Part shown: positions 12,983 through 26,750 of the stretch, one piece after another
How positions within the stretch are numbered: the first letter of the stretch is position 1
Layout: each line of letters begins with the position of its first letter
Origin: Odiellus spinosus
Taxonomy: Eukaryota; Arthropoda; Arachnida; Opiliones; Phalangiidae
DNA: 64,000 bases
NCBI GenBank assembly: GCA_963920705.1
Contig: CAWUCO010000060.1
Coordinates: forward strand, 744,001-808,000
Direction of reading: 5' to 3'
Made by a program: the position numbers and the translations under genes
Notes under the pieces: generated by a model
What the model was told of the DNA's origin: nothing
The model's database searches: none
The model's input: the letters and a program-made list of their open reading frames with translations, nothing else

Positions 12983-15389
12983 GTAAAATTTGTAAATCTA
13001 TACTTGGGAAATTTGTAAATCTATACTTGGGAAATTTGTAAATCTATACTTGGGAAATTTGTAAATCAATACTTGTGAAATTTGTAAATCTATACTTGGG
13101 AAATTTGTGGATCTATACTTGGGAAATTTGTGGATCTATACTTTGGAAATTTGTATATCTATACTTGGGAAATTTGTAAATCTATACTTGGGAAATTTGT
13201 AAATCTATACTTGGGAAATTTGTAAATCTAAACTTGGAAATTTGTAAATCTATACTTGAGAAATTTGTAAATCTATACTTGGGAAATTTGTAAATCTATA
13301 CATGGGAAATTTGTAAATCTATACTTGGGAAATTTGTAAATCTATACTTGGGAAATTTGTAAATCTATACTTGGGAAATTTATAAATCAATACTTGGGAA
13401 ATTTGTAAATCTATACTTGGGAAATTTGTAAATCTATACTTGGGAAATTTGTAAATCTATACTTGGGAAATTTGTAAATCAATACTTGTGAAATTTGTAA
13501 AACTATACTTGGGAAATTTGTGGATCTATACTTGGAAATTTGTGGATCTATACTTTGGAAATTTGTAAATCTATACTTGGGAAATTTGTAAATCTATACT
13601 TTGGAAATTTGTAAATCTATAATTGGGAAATTTGTAAATCTATACTTGGGAAATTTGTGGATCTATACTTGGGAAATTTGTGGATCTATACTTGGTAAAT
13701 TTGTGGATCTAAACTTTGGAAATTTGTAAATCTATACTTGGGAAATTTGTGGATCTATACTTGGGAAATTTGTAAATCTATACTTGGGAAATTTGTAAAT
13801 CTATACTTGGGAAATTTATAAATCTATACTTGGGAAATTTGTAAATCTATACTTTTGAAATTTGTAAAACTATACTTGGAAATTTGTGGATCTATACTTT
13901 GGAAATTTGTAAATCTATACTTGGGAAATTTGTGGATCTATACTTGGGAAATTTGTAAATCTATACTTGGGAAATTTGTAAATCTATACTTGGGAAATTT
14001 GTAAATCTATACTTGGGAAATTTATAAATCAATACTTGGGAAATTTGTAAATCTATACTTGGGAAATTTGTAAATCTATACTTGGGAAATTTGTAAATCT
14101 ATACTTGGGAAATTTGTAAATCAATACTTGTGAAATTTGTAAAACAATACTTGGGAAATTTGTGGATCTATACTTGGAAATTTGTGGATCTATACTTTGG
14201 AAATTTATAAATCTATACTTGGGAAATTTGTAAATCTATGCTTGGGAAATTTGTAAATCTATACTTTGGAAATTTGTAAATCTATACTTGGGAAATTTGT
14301 AAATCTATACTTGGGAAATTTGTAAATCTATACTTGGGAAATTTGTAAATCTATACTTTGGAAATTTTTAAATTTATACCTGAGAAATTTGTAAATCTAT
14401 ACTTGGGAAATTTGTAAATCTATACTTTGGAAATTTGTAAATCTATAATTGGGAAATTTGTAAATCTATACTTGGGAAATTTGTGGATCTATACTTGGGA
14501 AATTTGTGGATCTATACTTGGGAAATTTGTGGATCTATACTTTGGAAATTTGTAAATCTATACTTGGGAAATTTGTGGATCTATACTTGGGAAATTTGTA
14601 AATCTATACTTGGGAAATTTGTAAATCTATACTTGGGAAATTTGTAAATCTATACTTGGGAAATTTATAAATCAATACTTGGGAAATTTGTAAATCTATA
14701 CTTGGGAAATTTGTAAATCTATACTTGGGAAATTTGTAAATCTATACTTGGGAAATTTGTAAATCTATACTTGGGAAATTTGTAAATCTATACTTGGTAA
14801 AATTTGTAAATCTATACTTGGGAAATTTGTAAATCTATACTTGGGAAATTTGTAAATCAATACTTGTGAAATTTGTAAATCTATACTTGGGAAATTTGTA
14901 AATCTATACTTGGGAAATTTGTAAATCTATACTTGGTAAAATTTGTAAATCTATACTTGTGAAATTTGTAAAACTATACTTGGGAAATTTGTGGATCTAT
15001 ACTTGGGAAATTTGTAAATCTATACTTGGGAAATTTGTAAATCTATACTTGGGAAATTTGTAAATCTATACTTGGGAAATTTGTAAATCTATACTTGGGA
15101 TATTTGTAAATATATACTTGGGATATTTGTAAATATATACTTGGGAAATTTGTAAATCTATACTTGGGAAATTTGTAAATCTATACTTGGGAAATTTGTA
15201 AATCTATACTTTTGAAATTTGTAAAACTATACTTGGGAATCTTGTGGATCTATACTTTGGAAATTTGTAAATCTATACTTGGGAAATTTGTGGATCTATA
15301 CTTGGGAAATTTGTAAATCTATACTTGGGAAATTTGTAAATCTATACTTGGGAAATTTGTAAATCTATACTTGGGAAATTTATAAATCA
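12983..15389 (+). repeat. Family II HOR, third and partial fourth copies, rearranged
   Basis: GGTAAAATTT occurs near 12981, 14795 and 14935, and TTTGTATATC near 13150. ACTTTTG-GTAAAAC occurs near 13850 and 15206. Several 22-bp units with ACTTGGAAATTTG or AAACTTGGAAATTTG occur near 13231, 13532, 13875 and 14176. The order differs from the two preceding copies: the H-K pair and the B block appear twice (about 13600-13750 and 14420-14590). An F unit is followed by GTAAAACAATAC (about 14138), a variant I did not see elsewhere. No gene is present. Confidence 0.75.
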
Positions 15390-15421
15390 ATACTTGGGAA
15401 ATTTGTAAATCTATACTTGGG

Positions 15422-15560
15422 AAATTTGTAAATCAATACTTGTGAAATTTGTAAAACTATACTTGGGAAATTTGTGGATCTATACTTGGAAATTTGTGGA
15501 TCTATACTTTGGAAATTTGTAAATCTATACTTGGGAAATTTGTAAATCTATGCTTGGGAA
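15422..15560 (+). repeat. Representative F-G-B-B-H-A-I-H cassette
   Basis: The order is an F unit (CAATACTTGTG), a G unit (GTAAAAC), one or two B units, an H unit, an A unit, an I unit (TATGCTTGGG) and an H unit. Here the first B unit is the 22-bp form ACTTGGAAATTTG. This ordered cassette appears in every family of the window, for example near 115, 1312, 3451, 5980, 8484, 10442, 11938, 17940, 18606, 21113, 25344, 28772, 39600, 42360, 53165, 57005 and 63610. It is the most widely shared multi-unit motif in the array. Confidence 0.8.
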
Positions 15561-16670
15561 ATTTGTAAATCTATACTTTGGAAATTTGTAAATCTATACT
15601 TGTGAAATTTGTAAATCTATACTTGGGAAATTTGTAAATCTATACTTTGGAAATTTGTAAATCTATACTTGGGAAATTTGTAAATCTATACTTTGGAAAT
15701 TTTTAAATTTATACTTGAGAAATTTGTAAATCTATACTTTGGAAATTTGTAAATCTATAATTGGGAAATTTGTAAATCTATACTTGGGAAATTTGTGGAT
15801 CTATACTTGGGAAATTTGTGGATCTATACTTGGGAAATTTATAGATCTATACTTGGGAAATTTGTGGATCTATACTTGGGAAATTTGTGGATCTATACTT
15901 TGGAAATTTGTAAATCTATACTTGGGAAATTTGTGGATCTATACTTGGGAAATTTGTAAATCTATACTTGGGAAATTTGTAAATCTATACTTGGGAAATT
16001 TGTTAATCTATACTTGGGAAATTTATAAATCTATGCTTGGGAAATTTGTAAATCTATACTTGGGAAATTTGTAAATCAATACTTGTGAAATTTGTAAAAC
16101 TATACTTGGGAAATTTGTGGATCTATACTTGGGAAATTTGTAGATCTATACTTTGGAAATTTGTAAATCTATACTTTGGAAATTTGTAAATCTATACTTG
16201 GGAAATTTGTAAATCTATTCTTGGGAAATTTGTAAATCTATACTTGGGAAATTTGTAAATCTATACTTGGGAAATTTGTAAATCTATACTTGGGAAATTT
16301 GTAAATCTATACTTGGGAAATTTGTAAATCTATACTTGGGAAATTTGTAAATCTATACTTGGGAAATTTGTAAATATATACTTTGGAAATTTTTAAATTT
16401 ATACTTGAGAAATTTGTAAATCTATACTTGGGAAATTTGTAAATCTATACTTTGGAAATTTGTAAATCTATAATTGGGAAATTTGTAAATCTATACTTGG
16501 GAAATTTGTGGATCTATACTTGGGAAATTTATGGATCTATACTTGGGAAATTTGTGGATCTATACTTGGGAAATTTGTAAATCTATACTTGGGAAATTTG
16601 TAAATCTATACTTGGGAAATTTGTAAATCTATACTTGGGAAATTTGTAAATCTATACTTGGGAAATTTGT

Positions 16671-16815
16671 GGATAAATACTTGGGAAATTTGTGGATAAA
16701 TACTTGGGAAATTTGTGGATAAATACTTGGGAAATTTGTTTATAAATACTTGGGAAATTTGTGGATAAATACTTGGGAAATTTGTGGATCTATACTTGGG
16801 AAATTTGTGGATCTA
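16671..16815 (+). repeat. Representative C-C-C-D-C-B-B cassette with TATA-like D unit
   Basis: Three C units, one D unit, one C unit and B units lie in a row. The D unit contains TATAAATA inside the palindrome TTTATAAA plus TA, which fits the eukaryotic TATA-box consensus in sequence. The same cassette recurs near 2110-2230, 4200-4320, 6730-6850, 18140-18290, 19843-19990, 21310-21440, 33000-33070, 46730-46830, 53880-53990 and 57720-57830. I report the cassette as a repeat; promoter activity is only a hypothesis. Confidence 0.7.
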
Positions 16816-18562
16816 TACTTGGGAAATTTGTAAATCTATACTTGGGAAATTTGTAAATCTATACTTGGGAAATTTGTAAATCTATACTTGGGAAATTTGT
16901 AAATCAATACTTGTGAAATTTGTAAAACTATACTTGGGAAATTTGTGGATCTATACTTGGGAAATTTGTGGATCTATACTTTGGAAATTTGTAAATCTAT
17001 ACTTGGGAAATTTGTAAATCTATGCTTGGGAAATTTGTAAATCTATAATTTGGAAATTTGTAAATCTATACTTGGGAAATTTGTAAATCTATACTTGGGA
17101 AATTTGTAAATCTATACTTGGGAAATTTGTAAATCTATACTTGGGAAATTTGTAAATCTATACTTGGGAAATTTGTAAATCTATACTTGGGAAATTTGTA
17201 AATCTATACTTGGGAAATTTATAAATCAATACTTGGGAAATTTGTAAATCTATACTTGGGAAATTTGTAAATCTATACTTGGGAAATTTGTAAATCTATA
17301 CTTGGGAAATTTGTAAATCAATACTTGTGAAATTTGTAAAACTATACTTGGGAAATTTGTAAATCTATACTTGGGAAATTTGTAAATCTATGCTTGGGAA
17401 ATTTGTAAATCTATACTTTGGAAATTTGTAAATCTATACTTGGGAAATTTGTAAATCTATACTTGGGAAATTTGTAAATCTATACTTGGGAAATTTGTAA
17501 ATCTATACTTGGGAAATTTGTAAATCTATGCTTGGGAAATTTTTAAATTTATACTTGAGAAATTTGTAAATCTATACTTTGGAAATTTGTAAATCTATAA
17601 TTGGGAAATTTGTAAATCTATACTTGGGAAATTTGTGGATCTATACTTGGGAAATTTGTGGATCTATACTTGGGAAATTTATGGATCTATACTTGGGAAA
17701 TTTGTGGATCTATACTTGGGAAATTTGTGGATCTATACTTTGGAAATTTGTAAATCTATACTTGGGAAATTTGTAAATCTATACTTGGGAAATTTGTAAA
17801 TCTATACTTGGGAAATTTGTAAATCTATACTTGGGAAATTTGTAAATCTATACTTGGGAAATTTATAAATCAATACTTGGGAAATTTGTAAATCTATACT
17901 TGGGAAATTTGTAAATCTATACTTGGGAAATTTGTAAATCAATACTTGTGAAATTTGTAAAACTATACTTGGGAAATTTGTGGATCTATACTTGGGAAAT
18001 TTGTGGATCTATACTTTGGAAATTTGTAAATCTATACTTGGGAAATTTGTAAATCTATGCTTGGGAAATTTGTAAATCTATACTTGGGAAATTTGTAAAT
18101 CTATACTTGGGAAATTTGTAAATCTATACTTGGGAAATTTGTGGATAAATACTTGGGAAATTTGTGGATAAATACTTGGGAAATTTGTGGATAAATACTT
18201 GGGAAATTTGTTTATAAATACTTGGGAAATTTGTGGATAAATACTTGGGAAATTTGTGGATCTATACTTGGGAAATTTGTGGATCTATACTTGGGAAATT
18301 TGTAAATCTATACTTGGGAAATTTGTAAATCTATACTTGGGAAATTTGTAAATCTATACTTGGGAAATTTGTAAATCAATACTTGTGAAATTTGTAAAAC
18401 TATACTTGGGAAATTTGTGGATCTATACTTGGGAAATTTGTGGATCTATACTTTGGAAATTTGTAAATCTATACTTGGGAAATTTGTAAATCTATGCTTG
18501 GGAAATTTGTAAATCTATAATTTGGAAATTTGTAAATCTATACTTGGGAAATTTGTAAATCT

Positions 18563-21500
18563 ATACTTGGGAAATTTGTAAATCTATACTTGGGAAATTT
18601 GTAAATCAATACTTGTGAAATTTGTAAAACTATACTTGGGAAATTTGTGGATCTATACTTGGAAATTTGTGGATCTATACTTTGGAAATTTGTAAATCTA
18701 TACTTGGGAAATTTGTAAATCTATGCTTGGGAAATTTGTAAATCTATACTTTGGAAATTTGTAAATCTATACTTGTGAAATTTGTAAATCTATACTTGGG
18801 AAATTTGTAAATCTATACTTTGGAAATTTGTAAATCTATACTTGGGAAATTTGTAAATCTATACTTTGGAAATTTTTAAATTTATACTTGAGAAATTTGT
18901 AAATCTATACTTTGGAAATTTGTAAATCTATAATTGGGAAATTTGTAAATCTATACTTGGGAAATTTGTGGATCTATACTTGGGAAATTTGTGGATCTAT
19001 ACTTGGGAAATTTATAGATCTATACTTGGGAAATTTGTGGATCTATACTTGGGAAATTTGTGGATCTATACTTTGGAAATTTGTAAATCTATACTTGGGA
19101 AATTTGTGGATCTATACTTGGGAAATTTGTAAATCTATACTTGGGAAATTTGTAAATCTATACTTGGGAAATTTGTTAATCTATACTTGGGAAATTTATA
19201 AATCTATGCTTGGGAAATTTGTAAATCTATACTTGGGAAATTTGTAAATCAATACTTGTGAAATTTGTAAAACTATACTTGGGAAATTTGTGGATCTATA
19301 CTTGGGAAATTTGTAGATCTATACTTTGGAAATTTGTAAATCTATACTTTGGAAATTTGTAAATCTATACTTGGGAAATTTGTAAATCTATTCTTGGGAA
19401 ATTTGTAAATCTATACTTGGGAAATTTGTAAATCTATACTTGGGAAATTTGTAAATCTATACTTGGGAAATTTGTAAATCTATACTTGGGAAATTTGTAA
19501 ATCTATACTTGGGAAATTTGTAAATCTATACTTGGGAAATTTGTAAATATATACTTTGGAAATTTTTAAATTTATACTTGAGAAATTTGTAAATCTATAC
19601 TTGGGAAATTTGTAAATCTATACTTTGGAAATTTGTAAATCTATAATTGGGAAATTTGTAAATCTATACTTGGGAAATTTGTGGATCTATACTTGGGAAA
19701 TTTATGGATCTATACTTGGGAAATTTGTGGATCTATACTTGGGAAATTTGTAAATCTATACTTGGGAAATTTGTAAATCTATACTTGGGAAATTTGTAAA
19801 TCTATACTTGGGAAATTTGTAAATCTATACTTGGGAAATTTGTGGATAAATACTTGGGAAATTTGTGGATAAATACTTGGGAAATTTGTGGATAAATACT
19901 TGGGAAATTTGTTTATAAATACTTGGGAAATTTGTGGATAAATACTTGGGAAATTTGTGGATCTATACTTGGGAAATTTGTGGATCTATACTTGGGAAAT
20001 TTGTAAATCTATACTTGGGAAATTTGTAAATCTATACTTGGGAAATTTGTAAATCTATACTTGGGAAATTTGTAAATCAATACTTGTGAAATTTGTAAAA
20101 CTATACTTGGGAAATTTGTGGATCTATACTTGGGAAATTTGTGGATCTATACTTTGGAAATTTGTAAATCTATACTTGGGAAATTTGTAAATCTATGCTT
20201 GGGAAATTTGTAAATCTATAATTTGGAAATTTGTAAATCTATACTTGGGAAATTTGTAAATCTATACTTGGGAAATTTGTAAATCTATACTTGGGAAATT
20301 TGTAAATCTATACTTGGGAAATTTGTAAATCTATACTTGGGAAATTTGTAAATCTATACTTGGGAAATTTGTAAATCTATACTTGGGAAATTTATAAATC
20401 AATACTTGGGAAATTTGTAAATCTATACTTGGGAAATTTGTAAATCTATACTTGGGAAATTTGTAAATCTATACTTGGGAAATTTGTAAATCAATACTTG
20501 TGAAATTTGTAAAACTATACTTGGGAAATTTGTAAATCTATACTTGGGAAATTTGTAAATCTATGCTTGGGAAATTTGTAAATCTATACTTTGGAAATTT
20601 GTAAATCTATACTTGGGAAATTTGTAAATCTATACTTGGGAAATTTGTAAATCTATACTTGGGAAATTTGTAAATCTATACTTGGGAAATTTGTAAATCT
20701 ATGCTTGGGAAATTTTTAAATTTATACTTGAGAAATTTGTAAATCTATACTTTGGAAATTTGTAAATCTATAATTGGGAAATTTGTAAATCTATACTTGG
20801 GAAATTTGTGGATCTATACTTGGGAAATTTGTGGATCTATACTTGGGAAATTTATGGATCTATACTTGGGAAATTTGTGGATCTATACTTGGGAAATTTG
20901 TGGATCTATACTTTGGAAATTTGTAAATCTATACTTGGGAAATTTGTAAATCTATACTTGGGAAATTTGTAAATCTATACTTGGGAAATTTGTAAATCTA
21001 TACTTGGGAAATTTGTAAATCTATACTTGGGAAATTTATAAATCAATACTTGGGAAATTTGTAAATCTATACTTGGGAAATTTGTAAATCTATACTTGGG
21101 AAATTTGTAAATCAATACTTGTGAAATTTGTAAAACTATACTTGGGAAATTTGTGGATCTATACTTGGGAAATTTGTGGATCTATACTTTGGAAATTTGT
21201 AAATCTATACTTGGGAAATTTGTAAATCTATGCTTGGGAAATTTGTAAATCTATACTTGGGAAATTTGTAAATCTATACTTGGGAAATTTGTAAATCTAT
21301 ACTTGGGAAATTTGTGGATAAATACTTGGGAAATTTGTGGATAAATACTTGGGAAATTTGTGGATAAATACTTGGGAAATTTGTTTATAAATACTTGGGA
21401 AATTTGTGGATAAATACTTGGGAAATTTGTGGATCTATACTTGGGAAATTTGTGGATCTATACTTGGGAAATTTGTAAATCTATACTTGGGAAATTTGTA

Positions 21501-21780
21501 AATCTATACTTGGGAAATTTGTAAATCTATACTTGGGAAATTTGTAAATCAATACTTGTGAAATTTGTAAAACTATACTTGGGAAATTTGTGGATCTATA
21601 CTTGGGAAATTTGTGGATCTATACTTTGGAAATTTGTAAATCTATACTTGGGAAATTTGTAAATCTATGCTTGGGAAATTTGTAAATCTATAATTTGGAA
21701 ATTTGTAAATCTATACTTGGGAAATTTGTAAATCTATACTTGGGAAATTTGTAAATCTATACTTGGGAAATTTGTAAATC
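18563..21780 (+). repeat. 3173-bp tandem duplication, copy 2
   Basis: This repeats copy 1 so closely that I found no certain mismatch in the stretches I compared: GTTAATC at about 19176, GTAGATC at about 19313, TATTCTTGGG near 19390, TATAATTTGG near 20217, and the second C/D block near 21310-21430. Agreement ends near 21780, where copy 1 continues with an F unit and this copy with type-A units. The single 22-bp unit near 18657 is shared. Such identity points to a recent duplication or conversion event. Confidence 0.9.
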
Positions 21781-22990
21781 TATACTTGGGAAATTTGTAA
21801 ATCTATACTTGGGAAATTTGTAAATCTATACTTGGGAAATTTGTAAATCTATACTTGGGAAATTTGTAAATCTATACTTGGGAAATTTGTAAATCTATAC
21901 TTGGGAAATTTGTAAATCTATACTTGGGAAATTTGTAAATATATACTTTGGAAATTTTTAAATTTATACTTGAGAAATTTGTAAATCTATACTTGGGAAA
22001 TTTGTAAATCTATACTTTGGAAATTTGTAAATCTATAATTGGGAAATTTGTAAATCTATACTTGGGAAATTTGTGGATCTATACTTGGGAAATTTGTGGA
22101 TCCATACTTGGGAAATTTATGGATCTATACTTGGGAAATTTGTGGATCTATACTTGGGAAATTTGTGGATCTATACTTGGGAAATTTGTAAATCTATACT
22201 TGGGAAATTTGTAAATCTATACTTGGGAAATTTGTAAATCTATACTTGGGAAATTTGTAAATCTATACTTGGGAAATTTGTAAATCTATACTTGGGAAAT
22301 TTGTGGATAAATACTTGGGAAATTTGTGGATAAATACTTGGGAAATTTGTGGATAAATACTTGGGAAATTTGTGGATAAATACTTGGGAAATTTGTTTAT
22401 AAATACTTGGGAAATTTGTTTATAAATACTTGGGAAATTTGTGGATAAATACTTGGGAAATTTGTGGATCTATACTTGGGAAATTTGTAAATCTATACTT
22501 GGGAAATTTGTAAATCTATACTTGGGAAATTTGTAAACCTATACTTGGGAAATTTGTAAATCAATACTTGTGAAATTTGTAAAACTATACTTGGGACATT
22601 TGTGGATCTATACTTGGGAAATTTGTGGATCTATACTTTGGAAATTTGTAAATCTATACTTGGGAAATTTGTAAATCTATGCTTGGGAAATTTGTAAATC
22701 TATAATTTGGAAATTTGTAAATCTATACTTGGGAAATTTGTAAATCTATACTTGGGAAATTTGTAAATCTATACTTGGGAAATTTGTAAATCTATACTTT
22801 GGAAATTTTTAAATTTATACTTGAGAAATTTGTAAATCTATACTTGGGAAATTTGTAAATCTATACTTTGGAAATTTTTAAATTTATACTTGAGAAATTT
22901 GTAAATCTATACTTGGGAAATTTGTAAATCTATACTTTGGAAATTTGTAAATCTATACTTGGGAAATTTGTAAATCTATACTTTGGAAAT
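21781..22990 (+). repeat. Family II tail with C/D block and 69-bp J duplication
   Basis: A type-A run leads into J, A, A, H-K and a B block at about 21955-22190, matching 20752 onward at a 1265-bp (55-unit) offset. A block of four C units, two D units and one C follows at about 22300-22450; the doubled D unit is unusual. Next come F-G (about 22562) with TTGGGACATTTG, TATAATTTGG, and two successive H-J-A-A groups starting at 22797 and 22866, a three-unit (69-bp) duplication. No gene is seen. Confidence 0.8.
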
Positions 22991-25080
22991 TTGTAAATCT
23001 ATACTTGGGAAATTTGTAAATCTAAACTTGGGAAATTTGTAAATCTATACTTGGGAAATTTGTGGATCTATACTTGGGAAATTTGTGGATCTATACTTGG
23101 GAAATTTGTGGATAAATACTTGGGAAATTTGTTTATAAATACTTGGGAAATTTTTGGAAAAATACTTGGGAATTTTGTGGATCTTTACTTGGGAAATTTG
23201 TGGATCTATACTTGGGAAATTTGTAAATCTATACTTGGGAAATTTGTAAATCTATACTTTGGAAATTTGTAAATCTATACTTGGGAAATTTGTAAATCTA
23301 TACTTGGGATATATGTAAATCTATACTTGGGAAATTTGTAAATCTTTACTTGGGAAATTTGTAAATCTATACTTGGGGAATTTGGAAATCTATACTTGGG
23401 AAATTTGTAAATCTATACTAGGGAAATTTGTAAATCTATACTTGGGAAATTTGTAAATCTATACTTGGGAAATTTGTAAATCTATACTTGGGAAATTTGT
23501 AAATTCATACTTGGGAAATTTGTAAATCTATACTTGGGAAATTTGTAAATCTATACTTGGGAAAATTTGTAAATCTATACTTGGGAAATTTGTAAATCTA
23601 TACTTGGGAAATTTGTAAATCAATAATTGTGAAATTTGTAAAACTATACTTGGGAAATTTGTGGATCTATACTTGGGAAATTTGTGGATCTTTACTTTGG
23701 AAATTTGTAAATCTATACTTGGGAAATTTGTAAATCTATACTTGGGAAATTTGTAAATCTATACTTTGGAAATTTGTAAATCTATACTTGGGAAATTTGT
23801 AAATCTATACTTGGGAAATTTGTAAATCTATACTTGGGAAATTTGTAAATCTATACTTGGGAAATTTGTTAATCTATACTTGGGAAATTGTGGATCTATA
23901 CTTGGGAAATTAATGGATCTCTACTTGGGAAATTTGTAAATCTATACTTGGGAAATTTGTAAATCTATACTTGGGAAATTTGTAAATCTATACTTGGGAA
24001 ATTTGTAAATCTAAACTTGGGAAATTTGTAAATCTATACTTGGGAAATTTGTGGATCTATACTTGGGAAATTTGTGGATCTATACTTGGGAAATTTGTGG
24101 ATAAATACTTGGGAAATTTGTTTATAAATACTTGGGAAATTTGTGGAAAAATACTTGGGAAATTTGTAAATCTATACTTGGGAAATTTGTAAATCTATAC
24201 TTGGGAAATTTGTAAATCTATACTTTGGAAATTTGTAAATCTATACTTGGGATATATGTAAATCTATACTTGGGAAATTTGTAAATCTATACTTTGGAAA
24301 TTTGTAAATCTATACTTGGGATATATGTAAATCTATACTTGGGAAATTTGTAAATCTTTACTTGGGAAATTTGTAAATCTATACTTGGGAAATTTGTAAA
24401 TCTATACTAGGGAAATTTGTAAATCTATACTTGGGAAATTTGTAAATCTATAATTGGGAAATTTGTAAATCTATACTTGGGAAATTTGTAAATTCATACT
24501 TGGGAAATTTGTAAATCTATACTTGGGAAATTTGTAAATCTATACTTGGGAAAATTTGTAAATCTATACTTGGGAAATTTGTAAATCTATACTTGGGAAA
24601 TTTGTAAATCTATACTTGGGAAATTTGTAAATCAATAATTGTGAAATTTGTAAAACTATACTTGGGAAATTTGTGGATCTATACTTGGGAAATTTGTGGA
24701 TCTTTACTTTGGAAATTTGTAAATCTATACTTGGGAAATTTGTAAATCTATACTTGGGAAATTTGTAAATCTATACTTTGGAAATTTGTAAATCTATACT
24801 TGGGAAATTTATAAATCTATACTTGGGAAATTTGTAAATCTATACTTGGGAAATTTGTAAATCTTTACTTGGGAAATTTGTTAATCTATACTTGGGAAAT
24901 TTTTGGATATATACTTGGGAAATTAATGGATCTCTACTTGGGAAATTAATGGATCTCTACTTGGGAAATTTGTAAATCTATACTTGGGAAATTTGTAAAT
25001 CTATACTTGGGAAATTTGTAAATCTATACTTGGGAAATTTGTAAATCTATACTTGGGAAATTTGTAAATCTATACTTGGG
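22991..25080 (+). repeat. Transition zone, about 1.0-kb tandem pair
   Basis: Private variants recur at offsets of 943 to 1012 bp: CTAAACTTGG (23022, 24011), GGATATATG (23307, 24250, 24319), AAATTCATAC (23501, 24490), CAATAATTGT (23621, 24633) and AATGGATCTCTAC (about 23912, then doubled near 24925-24960). The drift from 943 to 1012 bp shows that units were gained in the second copy; the GGATATATG block was duplicated locally by 69 bp. A 24-bp GGGAAAATTT unit occurs in both copies (about 23570 and 24548), and a 22-bp AAATTGTGG unit near 23886. Confidence 0.8.
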
Positions 25081-26750
25081 AAATTTGTAAATCTATACTT
25101 GGGAAATTTTTAAATTTATACTTGAGAAATTTGTAAATCTATACTTGGGAAATTTGTAAATCTATACTTGGGAAACTTGTAAATCTATACTTGTGAAATT
25201 TGTAAAACTATATTTGGGAAATTTGTAAAACTATATTTGGGAAATTTGTGGATCTATACTTGGGAAATTTGTGGATCTATACTTTGGAAATTTGTAAATC
25301 TATACTTGGGAAATTTGTAAACCTATACTTGGGAAATTTGTAAATCAATACTTGTGAAATTTGTAAAACTATACTTGGGAAATTTGTGGATCTATACTTT
25401 GGAAATTTGTAAATCTATACTTGGGAAATTTGTAAATCTATGCTTGGGAAATTTGTAAATCTATACTTTGGAAATTTGTAAATCTATACTTGGAAAATTT
25501 GTAAATCTATACTTGAGAAATTTGTAAATCAATACTTGTGAAATTTGTAGAAATATACTTGGGAAATTTGTGGATCTATACTTTGGAAATTTGTAAATCT
25601 ATACTTGGGAAATTTGTAAATCTATACTTGGGAAATTTGTAAATCTATACTTTGGAAATTTGTAAATCTAAACTTGGTAAATTTGTAAATCTAAACTTGG
25701 GAAATTTGTAAATCTATACTTGGGAAATTTGTGATCTATACTTGGGAAATTTGTGGATCTATACTTGGGAAATTTGTGGATAAATACTTGGGAAATTTGT
25801 TTATAAATACTTGGGAAATTTGTGGAAAAATACTTGGGAAATTTGTGGATCTTTACTTGGGAAATTTTTAAATTTATACTTGAGAAATTTGTAAATCTAT
25901 ACTTGGGAAATTTGTAAATCTATACTTGGGAAACTTGTAAATCTATACTTGGGAAACTTGTAAATCTATACTTGTGAAATTTGTAAAACTATATTTGGGA
26001 AATTTGTGGATCTATACTTGGGAAATTTGTGGATCTATACTTTGGAAATTTGTAAATCTATACTTGGGAAATTTGTGGATCTATACTTGGGAAATTTGTA
26101 AATCTATACTTGGGAAATTTGTAAATCTATACTTGGGAAATTTGTAAATCTATACTTGGGAAATTTGTAAATCTATACTTGGGAAATTTTTAAATTTATA
26201 CTTGAGAAATTTGTAAATCTATACTTTGGAAATTTGTAAATCTATACTTGGGAAATTTGTGGATCTATACTTGGGAAATTTGTAAATCTATACTTGGGAA
26301 ATTTGTAAATCTATACTTGGGAAATTTGTAAATCTATACTTGGGAAATTTGTAAATCTATACTTGGGAAATTTGTAAATCTATACTTGGGAAATTTGTAA
26401 ATCAATACTTGTGAAATTTGTAAAACTATACTTGGGAAATTTGTGGATCTATACTTTGGAAATTTGTAAATCTATACTTGGGAAATTTGTAAATCTATGC
26501 TTTGGAAATTTGTAAATCTATACTTTGGAAATTTGTAATTCTATACTTGGGAAATTTGTAAATCTATACTTGGAAAATTTGTAAATCTATACTTGAGAAA
26601 TTTGTAAATCAATACTTGTGAAATTTGTAGAAATATACTTGGGAAATTTGTGGATCTATACTTGGGAAATTTGTGGATCTATACTTTGGAAATTTGTAAA
26701 TCTATTCTTGGGAAATTTGTAAATCTATACTTGGGAAATTTGTAAATCTA
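25081..26750 (+). repeat. Transition zone, 1080-bp tandem pair
   Basis: The line of units at 25081 (A, then J) recurs at 26161, and the unusual unit GTAGAAATATAC after F at 25547 recurs at 26627, both at 1080 bp (47 units minus one base). The missing base is in GTGATCTATAC near 25730. A 781-bp relation also links J-A-A-AAACTTG-GTAAAACTATATTTGGG at about 25101-25250 with about 25863-26000. The variant TATATTTGGG after GTAAAAC occurs twice in succession near 25204-25245. The second copy is only partly preserved. Confidence 0.75.

Larger units (their letters stand above)
15390..18562 (+). repeat. 3173-bp tandem duplication, copy 1
   Basis: Positions in this block match those 3173 bp downstream. 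The length is 138 units minus one base; the short unit is ACTTGGAAATTTGTGG near 15481. Order: F-G-B-B-H-A-I-H, TTGTGAAATTTG, J, H-K, a B block with ATAGATC, a GTTAATC unit (about 16003), F-G with GTAGATC (about 16140), J, H-K, the block C-C-C-D-C-B-B (about 16671-16800), F-G, TATAATTTGG (about 17044), and a second C-C-C-D-C-B-B block (about 18140-18290). The two C/D blocks inside the copy lie 1472 bp (64 units) apart, so an older duplication is nested within it. Confidence 0.9.

Noticed and set aside
22991-25080. Insertion of a transposon at the transition zone
   Set aside because: The irregular variants (ATATATG, AATTCATAC, AATGGATCTCTAC) are single-base or few-base changes inside 23-bp units. 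I found no terminal repeats or foreign sequence.
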